From Roseospira navarrensis (lineage in GTDB: Bacteria; Pseudomonadota; Alphaproteobacteria; Rhodospirillales; Rhodospirillaceae): a DNA stretch of 64,000 nucleotides. This document shows positions 8,407 through 16,905 of this stretch, in pieces. Each line of letters opens with the position of its first letter. The first letter of the stretch is position 1. Below the pieces are notes generated by a model, which made no database searches, was not told the origin of the DNA, and was given only the letters and a program-made list of their open reading frames with translations. Location of the stretch: positions 1 through 64,000 of the forward strand of contig NZ_WIVE01000010.1 of the NCBI RefSeq assembly GCF_009601025.1. Reading direction: 5' to 3'. A program made the position numbers and the translations under genes.

Positions 8407-8859
8407 CTAGGTCGGCGTCTCCGCGCCCGAAACCATCCGCTCCAGACGGTCCATCAGGGCTTCGGCCCGTCGCAGCACGTCGGCGATCATCCGCAGCCGA
8501 CCCTGCGCCCGGTCCCGCACCGCCGGCTCGAAGGTCTCGTCCGGGCCGTCCATGGGATGCTCGAAGAAGAAGTCGTGCACCAGTTCGGTCCGCACCCGCC
8601 GCATCTCGCTCAGCAGCGCCCGGTCCGCGTCGGTCAGGCCGTCGCGCAGGCGGCGGGCCGCCGCCGACAGCGGCGCGCCCCCCAGCAGCGAGTCCACGGC
8701 GGCATGGAAGTCCGCCACGTCCTCGATGCTCTCTTCCACGTTGGCGGCCAGGTACTCGACCCGACGGGCGACGGCCTGCGCGTGGCGGACGCACAGGGCG
8801 AACGAGACCAGGACCTGCGCGGATGCGGCCGGACCGTCGTTGATCGGAACGTCTGTCAT
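8407..8859 (-). CDS. small helical protein with HEPN-like RxxxxH motif
   Basis: A 150-aa, almost entirely helical protein that I do not recognise with certainty. The segment MRRVRTELVHDFFFEHP (residues 86-102) resembles the R-x4-H motif of HEPN proteins (here R90 and H95), which often sits in a similar ELVH/LVHDF context. Its ATG overlaps the TGA of the methylcrotonyl-CoA carboxylase alpha gene by 4 bp, so it is probably the last, translationally coupled gene of the leucine operon. A HEPN assignment is an inference from one motif; a structural helical protein is the alternative. Confidence 0.6.
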   Translation of the reverse strand: MTDVPINDGPAASAQVLVSFALCVRHAQAVARRVEYLAANVEESIEDVADFHAAVDSLLGGAPLSAAARRLRDGLTDADRALLSEMRRVRTELVHDFFFEHPMDGPDETFEPAVRDRAQGRLRMIADVLRRAEALMDRLERMVSGAETPT

Positions 8860-10865
8860 GGGGCCCCCGTGTCTCCGGTCTCGAACGAGAGCAGGGCGGC
8901 GCCGTCATCGACCTGATCGCCGGCCTGGAAGTGCACCGCCGTCACCGTCCCGTCGGTGGGCGCGGCGATGGTGTGTTCCATCTTCATGGCTTCCAATACC
9001 ATCAAAGGTGCGCCCTTTTCCAACGTTTGCCCGGCCTCGACGAGGACCTGGCTCACTTTTCCAGGCATCGGCGCGACCAGACCGCCCTCGCCAGGGTCGC
9101 GCTCGCCCGCGCGGGCGGCCGGATCGTCCAGGGTCAGGCGGTGCTGACGGCCCCGATCCAGGATCACCAGATCGTGACCATGGCGGACCACCGTCACCCG
9201 GCGGCGGAAGCCGTCGATGTCGCTGACCAGATTGCCGTCGGCGTCGATCTCGCCGCGCGCCGTGACCGAGCCGCCGGGCAGATCGAGACGGTAGCCCTCC
9301 GGCCGGTAGTGGACCGTGACGGCGCGCGCCTCCTCGCCATCCAGGAACGTCATGCGCTGGTAGTTGTCGTCGTTGAGCCGCCAGCCGCTGGGCGCATGCC
9401 AGGGCGAATACGGGTCGCCCGACCGGGCCGCCGCCGCGGCCGCCTGGGTCTGACGATGCAGCAGCACATCCAGCGCGGCCAGGGCCAGCACGGTGTCGTC
9501 GGCGGGAACGGCCGCCGGGAACAGGTCGGCCTCGTGCGCCTCGATGAAGCGGGTCCCGACCGCGCCGGCCCCGAACGCGGGATGCGCCGCCACGCCGCCC
9601 AGGAACTCCAGGTTGGTGGTCACCCCGACGACCTGATAGGCCTCCAGCGCCGCCCGCAGCCGCCGCAGCGCGGCCGGGCGGTCGGCGTCCCACACCGCCA
9701 GCTTGGCGATCATGGGGTCGTAGTGCATGGACACCCGGTCGTCCTGGCGCACGCCGGTATCGACGCGCACGTGCGGCCCCTCGACCGGCGGGCGCAGGTG
9801 CCGCAGCCGCCCGATGGAGGGGAGGAAGTCGTTGGCCGGGTCCTCGGCATAGACGCGCGCCTCGATGGCGTGGCCGGTCACGGCAAGGTCCGCCTGAGCC
9901 AGCGGCAGCGTGCCGCCGGCCGCCACCCGAAGCTGCCACTCCACCAGATCCTGCCCGGTAATCAGCTCCGTCACCGGGTGTTCCACCTGCAGGCGGGTGT
10001 TCATCTCGATGAAGTAGAACCCGCCGTCCTGATAGAGGAACTCCACCGTCCCCGCGCCCACATAGCCGATGGCCTGCGCCGCCGCGACACCGGCCGCGCC
10101 CATGGCGGCGCGCGTCTCGGCCGGCAGGTCGGGGGCCGGGGCCTCCTCGATCACCTTCTGGTGCCGGCGCTGGATGGAGCAGTCACGCTCGAACAGGTGC
10201 ACGACGTGGCCGTGCGTGTCGCCGAAGACCTGGATCTCGACGTGCCGGGGCGCGTCCAGATACTTCTCGACCAGCAGCAAGTCGTCTCCAAAGGCGTTGG
10301 CGGCCTCGCGCTTCGCGCCCTCGACGGCGGCCTGAAGCGCGTCGGCGGCGCGGACCACCCGCATGCCCTTGCCGCCGCCCCCGGCCGAGGCCTTGACCAG
10401 CACCGGATAGCCGATGTCGTCGGCGGCCGCCCGCAGCGCCGCTAGGGACTGATCCGCCCCATGATACCCTGGCACCAGCGGCACCCCGGCCTTTTCCATC
10501 AGGCGTTTGGACTCCGACTTGGAGCCCATGGCGTCGATGGCCTCGGGTGTCGGGCCGATGAACACCACGCCGGCGTCGGCGCAGGCGCGGGCGAAGGCCG
10601 CGTTCTCCGACAGGAACCCATAGCCCGGATGGATCGCCTCGGCCCCTGTGCGCCGGGCGGCCTCCAGGATGGCGTCGCCGAGCAGATAGGACTCGCGGGC
10701 CGGCGGTGGTCCCAGCCGCCAGGCCTCGTCGCACAGGTCCACGTGCATGGCGTCGGCGTCGGCATCGGAATAGACCGCGACCGTGGCCACACCCAGGCGG
10801 CGGCAGGTGCGGGCGACGCGGCAGGCGATCTCGCCCCGGTTCGCGATCAGGATCTTGCTGAACAT
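8856..10865 (-). CDS. mccA: methylcrotonyl-CoA carboxylase alpha (biotin carboxylase/BCCP) subunit
   Basis: A 669-aa protein. The order is biotin carboxylase N-domain (FSKILIANRGEIACRV), ATP-grasp with KASAGGGGKGMRVV and FIEMNTRLQVEHPVTE, biotin carboxylase C-domain, a linker domain, and a C-terminal biotinyl domain with EAMKMEH, where the biotinylated Lys is about residue 628. It carboxylates biotin for the leucine-pathway step 3-methylcrotonyl-CoA to 3-methylglutaconyl-CoA. The mccB and methylglutaconyl-CoA hydratase neighbours favour MCC over propionyl- or geranyl-CoA carboxylase. It starts at ATG 10865, 7 bp after the hydratase gene; the frame is open to 10991, but that part lies inside the hydratase gene. 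Confidence 0.93.
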   Translation of the reverse strand: MFSKILIANRGEIACRVARTCRRLGVATVAVYSDADADAMHVDLCDEAWRLGPPPARESYLLGDAILEAARRTGAEAIHPGYGFLSENAAFARACADAGVVFIGPTPEAIDAMGSKSESKRLMEKAGVPLVPGYHGADQSLAALRAAADDIGYPVLVKASAGGGGKGMRVVRAADALQAAVEGAKREAANAFGDDLLLVEKYLDAPRHVEIQVFGDTHGHVVHLFERDCSIQRRHQKVIEEAPAPDLPAETRAAMGAAGVAAAQAIGYVGAGTVEFLYQDGGFYFIEMNTRLQVEHPVTELITGQDLVEWQLRVAAGGTLPLAQADLAVTGHAIEARVYAEDPANDFLPSIGRLRHLRPPVEGPHVRVDTGVRQDDRVSMHYDPMIAKLAVWDADRPAALRRLRAALEAYQVVGVTTNLEFLGGVAAHPAFGAGAVGTRFIEAHEADLFPAAVPADDTVLALAALDVLLHRQTQAAAAAARSGDPYSPWHAPSGWRLNDDNYQRMTFLDGEEARAVTVHYRPEGYRLDLPGGSVTARGEIDADGNLVSDIDGFRRRVTVVRHGHDLVILDRGRQHRLTLDDPAARAGERDPGEGGLVAPMPGKVSQVLVEAGQTLEKGAPLMVLEAMKMEHTIAAPTDGTVTAVHFQAGDQVDDGAALLSFETGDTGAP

Positions 10866-10872
10866 CGCCCGG

Positions 10873-11670
10873 TCACTCCCCTCCGGTCCAGGACGGCTTG
10901 CGTTTCTCCAGGAAGGCGCCCAGGCCCTCCTGCCCCTCGGCCGACGCGCGGATGTCGGCGATGCGCCCGGCGGTCTCGTCCATGACCGCATCGGGGGCCC
11001 GGAACGAGACCGCGCGGATCAGGTCCTTGGCGGCCGTCTGCGCGGCCGGTCCGGCCTGCAGCAGCGCGCGGATCATCAGTTCGCCCGCGCCCGTCAGTTC
11101 CTCCGAGCCCACCACGTCGTGCAGCAGGCCGATGCGGTGCGCCTCCTCGGCGTCGAAGCGTTCGCCGGTCAGCATGTAGCGCCGGGCCGCGCGCGGACCG
11201 ATGGCGTTCAGAACGTAGGGGCTGATGACGGCCGGGATGATGCCCAGCTTGACCTCGGACAGCGCGAAGGTGGCGCCCGCCGTGCCGATGGCGATGTCGC
11301 AGGCGGCCACCAGCCCGACGCCGCCGCCGTAGGCCGCGCCCTGCACCAGGGCGATGGTCGGCTTGGGGCAGCGGTCCAGGGTTTCCAGCATGGTCGCCAG
11401 CGCCTTGGCGTCGGCCAGGTTCTCGTCCCGGGAATACCCGGCCATGCGCTTCATCCAGGTGAGGTCCGCCCCGGCGGAGAAGCTCTTGCCGTCGGCGGCC
11501 AGAACGACGATGCGCACCGACGGATCGGCGCCCAGCCGCGCAAACGTGTCGGTCAGCCGCGCGATGAGTCCGTCGTCGAAGGCGTTGTGGACGGCGGCCC
11601 GGGCCATGGTGACGGTGGCCACGCCGCGGTCGTCACGCTCCAGGCGAAGGGCGTCCTGAATGTCGGTCAT
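10873..11670 (-). CDS. enoyl-CoA hydratase/isomerase family, probable methylglutaconyl-CoA hydratase
   Basis: A 265-aa crotonase-fold protein with the oxyanion-hole segments SFSAGADLTWMKRM and GAAYGGGVGLVAACDIAI and the ALSEVKLGIIPA segment. The ADLTWMKRM signature is typical of 3-methylglutaconyl-CoA hydratases. It hydrates 3-methylglutaconyl-CoA to HMG-CoA, directly after MCC. ATG 11670 was preferred over GTG 11673 because of the AAGGACTG ribosome-binding site. It lies between mccB and mccA, but an inserted repeat (11723-11813) separates it from mccB. Confidence 0.88.
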   Translation of the reverse strand: MTDIQDALRLERDDRGVATVTMARAAVHNAFDDGLIARLTDTFARLGADPSVRIVVLAADGKSFSAGADLTWMKRMAGYSRDENLADAKALATMLETLDRCPKPTIALVQGAAYGGGVGLVAACDIAIGTAGATFALSEVKLGIIPAVISPYVLNAIGPRAARRYMLTGERFDAEEAHRIGLLHDVVGSEELTGAGELMIRALLQAGPAAQTAAKDLIRAVSFRAPDAVMDETAGRIADIRASAEGQEGLGAFLEKRKPSWTGGE

Positions 11671-11722
11671 CACTCACAGTCCTTGAGTCGGGTCACGGTG
11701 GAACGGCATCGACATCCGATCC

Positions 11723-11813
11723 AGATCCTTCGGCCGCGTCGCGGCCTCAGGATGACATGTCTCTTTTTTCTTCATCGTCATCCTGAGCGGCCGGAGGACG
11801 CGAAGGATCTCGG
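11723..11813. repeat. paired inverted repeat modules inside the leucine operon
   Basis: Left module 11723-11757 (AGATCCTTCGGCCGCG...CTCAGGATGACA) and right module 11777-11813 (GTCATCCTGAGCGGCC...CGAAGGATCTCGGG) are imperfect inverted copies around a T-rich centre. The 160-bp gap between mccB (stop 11831) and the hydratase is otherwise empty. As RNA it would fold into a long hairpin within the operon transcript. Confidence 0.8.
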
Positions 11814-11830
11814 GCGGCCCGGCCCCCCCA

Positions 11831-13438
11831 TCACATCCGGAACACGCCGTACCGGGTCTCGCCGATGGGGGCGTTCAGCGATGCGGAGAGGCCGAGCGCC
11901 AGCGTCATGCGGGTCTCGGCGGGGTCGATGATGCCGTCATCCCACAGCCGGGCGGAGGCATAGTAGGGGTGCCCCTGGGTCTCGTACTGATCGCGGATGG
12001 GGGCCTTGAAGGTTTCCTCGTCCTCGGCGGACCACGTCTGGCCGCGGGCCTCCAGGCCATCGCGGCGGACCTGGGCCAGCACGTTCGCCGCCTGATCCCC
12101 GCCCATGACCGAGATGCGTCCGTTCGGCCACATCCACATCAGTCGCGGCGCATAGGCCCGGCCGCACATGCCGTAGTTCCCCGCGCCGAAACTGCCGCCG
12201 ATGATGACGGTGAACTTGGGCACCTGGGCGCAAGAGACGGCGGTCACCATCTTGGCCCCGTCGCGGGCGATGCCGCCGCTTTCGTACTTCCGACCGACCA
12301 TGAAGCCCGTGATGTTCTGCAGGAACACCAGCGGAATGCCGCGCTGGTTGCACAGCTCGATGAAATGCGCCCCCTTCAGGGCGCTTTCCGAGAACAGGAT
12401 GCCGTTGTTGGCCACGATGCCGACGGGATAGCCCATGATTCGGGCGAAGCCGGTGATGAGGGTGGGGCCGTACAGCGCCTTGAACTCGTCGAAGCGCGAG
12501 CCGTCCACGACACGGGCGATGACCTCGCGCACGTCATAGGGCTTGCGGGTGTCCTTGGGGATGATGCCGTAGATCTCGGCCGGATCGTACAGCGGCGCCT
12601 CGGGGGCGCGCACATCCAGCCCGACCCGCTTGACCCGGTTCAGGTTGGCCACCACCCGGCGCGCCATATGCAGCGCATGGCCGTCGTCCTGGGCGTAGTG
12701 GTCGGTCACGCCAGAGGTGCGGCAATGGACGTCCGCGCCGCCCAGATCCTCGGCCGTGACCACCTCGCCGGTGGCCGCCTTCACCAGCGGCGGCCCGCCG
12801 AGGAAAATGGTGCCCTGGTTCTTCACGATGATGCTCTCGTCGCACATCGCCGGAACATAGGCGCCGCCGGCCGTGCAACTGCCCATGACCACCGCGATCT
12901 GCGGGATTCCCTGCGCGGACATGTTGGCCTGGTTGAAGAAGATGCGGCCGAAATCGTCCTTGTCCGGGAACACCTCGTCCTGACGCGGCAGGAACGCCCC
13001 GCCCGAGTCCACCAGATACACGCAGGGCAGTCGGTTCTCGCGCGCGATCTCCTGCGCGCGCAGGTGCTTCTTGACCGTGAGCGGGTAGTACGTGCCGCCC
13101 TTCACCGTGGCGTCGTTGGCGACCACCACGCATTCCACGCCCTCGATCTGGCCGATCCCGGTGATGACGCCGGCGGCCGGCACCTCGTCCTCGTAGACCT
13201 TCCAGGCGGCGAACTGCGAGAACTCCAGGAACGGCGAGCCCACGTCCAGCAGGGTGCGCACCCGCTCGCGCGGCAGCAGCTTGCCGCGCTCCAGGTGTTT
13301 GGCGCGGGCGCGCTCGCCGCCGCCCTGCTTGATGCCCGCGACCTTGTCGCGCAGGTCCTGGACCTGGGCGCGCATGTGATCCGCGTTTTCGCGGAACTCG
13401 GCCGAGCGGGTGTTGAGAGAGCTTTTCAGGACGGTCAT
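11831..13438 (-). CDS. mccB: methylcrotonyl-CoA carboxylase beta (carboxyltransferase) subunit
   Basis: A 535-aa carboxyltransferase. The N half carries the acyl-CoA binding region ([37 protein letters not shown]) and the C half the carboxybiotin region ([34 protein letters not shown]). These motifs are characteristic of MCC beta rather than propionyl-CoA carboxylase. It transfers CO2 from the biotin of the alpha subunit to 3-methylcrotonyl-CoA. It lies in the minus-strand leucine operon, with mccA further downstream instead of adjacent. Confidence 0.95.
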   Translation of the reverse strand: MTVLKSSLNTRSAEFRENADHMRAQVQDLRDKVAGIKQGGGERARAKHLERGKLLPRERVRTLLDVGSPFLEFSQFAAWKVYEDEVPAAGVITGIGQIEGVECVVVANDATVKGGTYYPLTVKKHLRAQEIARENRLPCVYLVDSGGAFLPRQDEVFPDKDDFGRIFFNQANMSAQGIPQIAVVMGSCTAGGAYVPAMCDESIIVKNQGTIFLGGPPLVKAATGEVVTAEDLGGADVHCRTSGVTDHYAQDDGHALHMARRVVANLNRVKRVGLDVRAPEAPLYDPAEIYGIIPKDTRKPYDVREVIARVVDGSRFDEFKALYGPTLITGFARIMGYPVGIVANNGILFSESALKGAHFIELCNQRGIPLVFLQNITGFMVGRKYESGGIARDGAKMVTAVSCAQVPKFTVIIGGSFGAGNYGMCGRAYAPRLMWMWPNGRISVMGGDQAANVLAQVRRDGLEARGQTWSAEDEETFKAPIRDQYETQGHPYYASARLWDDGIIDPAETRMTLALGLSASLNAPIGETRYGVFRM

Positions 13439-13496
13439 GGCCGGCGCCTCTGGTTCCTGGTTCGGGTCGAAAACGGGTCTTGTGCGAGACGTCGGT

Positions 13497-14099
13497 TCAC
13501 CATCCCCCCCGCGCCATCCACTCGTCCATCAGGGGCAGGCGATCCACGCCCCAGAACGGCTCCTCGTCCACCAGGAAAAACGGCGAGCCGAACACGCCCA
13601 GCTTGATGGCGTGTTCGACCGCCGCCTTGGTGCGGGCCTTCAGGTCGGGGTCCTGCAGGGCCTGGCCGAGCGCCTCGGCGTCGAGCCCCTCGTCCGCCGC
13701 CACTTGAAGCGCCACGGCGGCGTCACCGATGTTGCGGCCCTCGGCGAAATAGGCGCGGTAGACCGCCTTGGCGTAGCGCACGGCCTCGTCCGGATCCTTG
13801 TCCCACAGCCAATAGACGGCCCGCGCGGGGGCCACCGTGCCGATGGGGAACGGCTCGGGCCACGCGAAGGGAATGCCGTACCGCCGACACAGCCGGGGCA
13901 CGTCGTGGCGCATGTAGTCGCCCTTCAGGGGCTGATCGCCCAACGGGCGATTGCCCGACACCTGGAACGCCGGCCCCAGCAGCGTGGGCCGCCAGCGCAC
14001 CGCCCGGATGTGACGCTGCGCCAGCGGCTCGATCAGGTGCGCCGCGACGTAGCCGTACGGCGACGAGAAATCGAAGTAGAAATCAATCGGCTCCGGCAT
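13497..14099 (-). CDS. 2-hydroxychromene-2-carboxylate isomerase / DsbA-family protein
   Basis: A 200-aa thioredoxin-fold protein starting [16 protein letters not shown]. The Ser in FSSPYGY occupies the catalytic Ser position of HCCA isomerases and kappa-class GSTs, and there is no Cxx[19 protein letters not shown] near the C-terminus is the conserved end of the family. HCCA isomerase acts in naphthalene degradation, but homologues are frequent in alphaproteobacterial acyl-CoA operons without aromatic genes. Its role here, between mccB and an SDR, is unknown. Confidence 0.85.
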   Translation of the reverse strand: MPEPIDFYFDFSSPYGYVAAHLIEPLAQRHIRAVRWRPTLLGPAFQVSGNRPLGDQPLKGDYMRHDVPRLCRRYGIPFAWPEPFPIGTVAPARAVYWLWDKDPDEAVRYAKAVYRAYFAEGRNIGDAAVALQVAADEGLDAEALGQALQDPDLKARTKAAVEHAIKLGVFGSPFFLVDEEPFWGVDRLPLMDEWMARGGW

Positions 14100-14140
14100 C
14101 GCGGCGTCCCCCCCCCCGTTTCAACGGTTCACCCACCCCG

Positions 14141-14824
14141 TCACCAGGGAATGGGCGCACCGTCATAGCTGCGGAACGTGCCGGTGTCGGCCATCGAGGC
14201 CCCGGCGATGACCTCGCGCAGGCCGGTGGCGCTCTGCTGGGTGGTGATGAGCGCGTTCGGGCCGCCCATGTCGGTCTTCACCCAGCCCGGATGCAGCGCC
14301 AGGCAGATCACCCCGCGCGCTTCCAGTTCCAGCGACAGGCCCTTGATGACCATGTTCACGCCGGTCTTGGAGGAGCGGTAGACCACCGACCCGGGCGAGG
14401 ACGCATCGGCGATGCTGCCCATCTTGGACGAGATGGTGGCCAGCACCGGCCGCTGGGCCTTCTCCAGGTTGCCGATGAAGGTCTCGGCCACCTTCCACGG
14501 CGCGATCACGTTGGTGCGCAGGGCCTCCATCCACGGCTCCACCGGGATGTCGCCGAACGCGCCCTGCGGCCCCTTCAGCGGATAGATGCCGGCGTTGTTG
14601 ATGAGCACGTCTATGGTCCGGCCCGCGAGAGTGCGGCCCAGGGCGGCCAGCGCGGCGTCGTCGGTCACATCCAGGGCGTGGACCTCGGCCCCGCTGCCCT
14701 GCAGGTCGGGGGCGGCGTCCGGATCGCGGCAGGTGGCGATGACCTCCCAGTCGTCGGCGCGGTACTGGCGCACCAGTTCCAGGCCGATCCCGCGACTGGC
14801 GCCGGTGATGAGAACGGTGGGCAT
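14141..14824 (-). CDS. SDR family oxidoreductase
   Basis: A 227-aa Rossmann-fold enzyme. TGASRGIG near the N-terminus binds NAD(P); NNAG is present; catalytic Tyr and Lys are in YRSSKTGVN, with the upstream Ser in the ATISSKMGS segment. The length and the C-terminal pattern LHPGWVKTDMGG match the C-factor/YciK-like classical SDRs. It lies between thiolase and the HCCA-isomerase-like gene, with GGGAGG 6 bases before ATG. The substrate is unknown; a hydroxyacyl or carbonyl compound is a guess from context. Confidence 0.88.
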   Translation of the reverse strand: MPTVLITGASRGIGLELVRQYRADDWEVIATCRDPDAAPDLQGSGAEVHALDVTDDAALAALGRTLAGRTIDVLINNAGIYPLKGPQGAFGDIPVEPWMEALRTNVIAPWKVAETFIGNLEKAQRPVLATISSKMGSIADASSPGSVVYRSSKTGVNMVIKGLSLELEARGVICLALHPGWVKTDMGGPNALITTQQSATGLREVIAGASMADTGTFRSYDGAPIPW

Positions 14825-14884
14825 GAAAAGCCTCCCTTGGTTGGGGCGTCGTTGGAGCGTCGTCGGACCGGCGCGCGGCGCGCC

Positions 14885-16078
14885 TCAGGCCATCCGCTCG
14901 ATCGCCATGGCCGTCGCCTCGCCGCCGCCGATGCACAGGCAGGCAACGCCCCGCGTGCGGCCGTGTTCCGTCAGCGCGGTCAGCAGCGTGACCAGGATCC
15001 GCGCCCCCGACGCGCCGATGGGATGGCCGAGCGCACAGGCGCCGCCGTGCACGTTCATGATGTCGTGCGGAATGCCCAGGTCGCTCATGGCGGCCATGGT
15101 GACGACGGCGAAGGCCTCGTTGACCTCCCACAGGTCCACGTCGCCGACCGTCCAGCCGGTGCGGGCCATCAGGGTTTCGACGGCCCCGATGGGCGCGGTG
15201 GTGAACCAGTGCGGCGCCCGCGCGTGCGTGGCGTGACCGGCGATGCGGGCGAGCGGCGTCCAGCCCTTCGCCTCGGCCACCGAGGCGCGGGTGAGCACCA
15301 GCGCGGCCGCGCCATCGGAGATGCTGGAGCTGTTGGCGGCGGTCACGGTGCCGTCCTTGCGGAAGGCGGGCTTGAGCGTCGGGATCTTGTCGATGCGGGC
15401 AAGGCGCGGGTTCTGGTCGGTGTCGATGACAATCTCGCCCTGGCCCTTGCCGCCGGGCAGGGTCAGGGGCGCGATCTCCTTGGCGAACACCCCGTCCCTG
15501 GTCGCCGTCTGGGCGCGCTGCAGCGAGCAGATCGCGAAGGCGTCCTGATCCTCGCGCGAGAACTGGTAGTGCTGGGCGCAGTCCTCGGCGAAGGTGCCCA
15601 TCAGCCGCCCCGGCTCGTAGGCGTCCTCCAGCCCGTCCAGGAACATGTGGTCGCGCACCTGCCCATGGCCCAGACGGTAGCCGCCGCGCGCCTTGTCGAG
15701 CAGGTAGGGCGCGTTGGTCATGCTCTCCATGCCGCCGGCGACCATCACATCGGCGGAGCCGGCGGCGATCTCGTCATGGGCGATCATGGCCGCCCGCATG
15801 GCCGAGCCGCAGACCTTGCTGATCGTGGTGCAGCCGACGGACCACGGCAGACCGGCCCCATGCGCGGCCTGACGCGCGGGGGCCTGACCCAGCGCGGCCG
15901 GCAGCACACAGCCCATATGGACGCCGTCCACGTCGTCGGCCGCGACCCCGCCCCGGTCCATGGCCGCCCGGATGGCGTGGGCGCCCAGGTCCGGCGCCGC
16001 CGCGGCGGACAACTCGCCCTGGAAGCCGCCCATGGGCGTGCGCGCGGCCGCGACGATCACGATAGGGTCGGTCGTCAT
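14885..16078 (-). CDS. acetyl-CoA C-acetyltransferase (thiolase)
   Basis: A 397-aa thiolase. The nucleophilic Cys lies in TTISKVCGSAMRA, and the C-terminal half has NVHGGACALGHPIGASGAR (His) and CLCIGGGEA (second Cys). In leucine catabolism it would cleave the acetoacetyl-CoA made after HMG-CoA lyase. ATG 16078 overlaps the stop of the upstream nucleotidyltransferase-like gene by 4 bp (ATGA). The open frame up to 16510 is only the shadow of that gene. Confidence 0.93.
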   Translation of the reverse strand: MTTDPIVIVAAARTPMGGFQGELSAAAAPDLGAHAIRAAMDRGGVAADDVDGVHMGCVLPAALGQAPARQAAHGAGLPWSVGCTTISKVCGSAMRAAMIAHDEIAAGSADVMVAGGMESMTNAPYLLDKARGGYRLGHGQVRDHMFLDGLEDAYEPGRLMGTFAEDCAQHYQFSREDQDAFAICSLQRAQTATRDGVFAKEIAPLTLPGGKGQGEIVIDTDQNPRLARIDKIPTLKPAFRKDGTVTAANSSSISDGAAALVLTRASVAEAKGWTPLARIAGHATHARAPHWFTTAPIGAVETLMARTGWTVGDVDLWEVNEAFAVVTMAAMSDLGIPHDIMNVHGGACALGHPIGASGARILVTLLTALTEHGRTRGVACLCIGGGEATAMAIERMA

Positions 16079-16899
16079 GACGCTCCCTCTCCTCCCTGCG
16101 CGGGTGTTGGTGTTTCCGTGGCGCGGTCCGGTCCCGCTCCGGCCGCCGGTCCGCCATTGTTGTGCAACAGGTGGGCCCGGTAAAGGGCATCCGCCGCCGC
16201 CGGGTCCGGCGCGCCCTCGGGCAGGGCGGCGCAACGGTCGGCGGCGGTGTCCAGTTCGTCGTTGATCCAGCGGAACAGGGCCGGATGCCGCGCGACGGGC
16301 GCCTGGCGGACGGCGTGCAGCTCCGCCCGCACGTCGTCGGGCAGGTCGAGGCCGTCCATGAGCGCGTCCAGCGCCAGCGGCGGCAGGTCCCCGCCCCGTT
16401 CCAGCCAACGCACCGCCAGCAGGCAGCGGGCCGCCTTCAGCGACTTGGTGGCCGTCATGGCCTCGCCCCGGTCGAGGAAGGCCGTGAGCGACTTGCGCGC
16501 CTCGCCCCACAGGGCATGACCCAGCGCGCGGCGGGAGTATCCCTCATGCGCCAGCCTGCGCAGATCGTCGCCCAGCCCGCTCGGGTCGTGGAGCACATCG
16601 GGGCTGGCCAGCCACGACCAGACCATGGGGTTGGAGCGCAACAGCAGCCGCAGCCCCTTGCGCAGATCCCAGCCCCAGGAGTCCGCGTCCGGGCCCTCCC
16701 CTGGGCCATCGAGCGTGTCCGCCCCCTCGGCGAGGGTCAGATACCAGTCGGCCGGCCGCACGTACACGAACCGCACACCCGGCGGGGCCGGGGTGTTGGG
16801 CGCGGCCACGGTGCCTTCGACCGCCTCGCCGACGCGGACAGCGAACAGCAGACGGGCGCCTTTTTGGGCGACATACGCGGCAAGATCGGATGCGGTCAT
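16075..16899 (-). CDS. degenerate nucleotidyltransferase-like protein (YcgL/COG3541 type)
   Basis: A 274-aa protein. Residues about 16-110 follow the pattern of the predicted nucleotidyltransferases of the COG3541/YcgL type: LLFAVRVGEAVEG, GVRFVYVRPADWYL, DLRKGLRLLLRSNP and SWLASPDVL correspond to the family's FAVESGSRAWG, DVRFIYVRP.DWYL, DLRKAL.LL.KSNP and EWL.SPIVY. The catalytic elements are gone: the GS..WG loop reads GEAVEG, and the expected SDYD just before VRF reads PAPPG. It therefore looks like a catalytically dead paralogue. The C-terminal 150 residues are helical. It lies between isovaleryl-CoA dehydrogenase (6 bp) and thiolase (4-bp overlap), inside an otherwise metabolic operon. 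Confidence 0.7.
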   Translation of the reverse strand: MTASDLAAYVAQKGARLLFAVRVGEAVEGTVAAPNTPAPPGVRFVYVRPADWYLTLAEGADTLDGPGEGPDADSWGWDLRKGLRLLLRSNPMVWSWLASPDVLHDPSGLGDDLRRLAHEGYSRRALGHALWGEARKSLTAFLDRGEAMTATKSLKAARCLLAVRWLERGGDLPPLALDALMDGLDLPDDVRAELHAVRQAPVARHPALFRWINDELDTAADRCAALPEGAPDPAAADALYRAHLLHNNGGPAAGAGPDRATETPTPAQGGEGAS

Positions 16900-16905
16900 G
16901 GCGGC

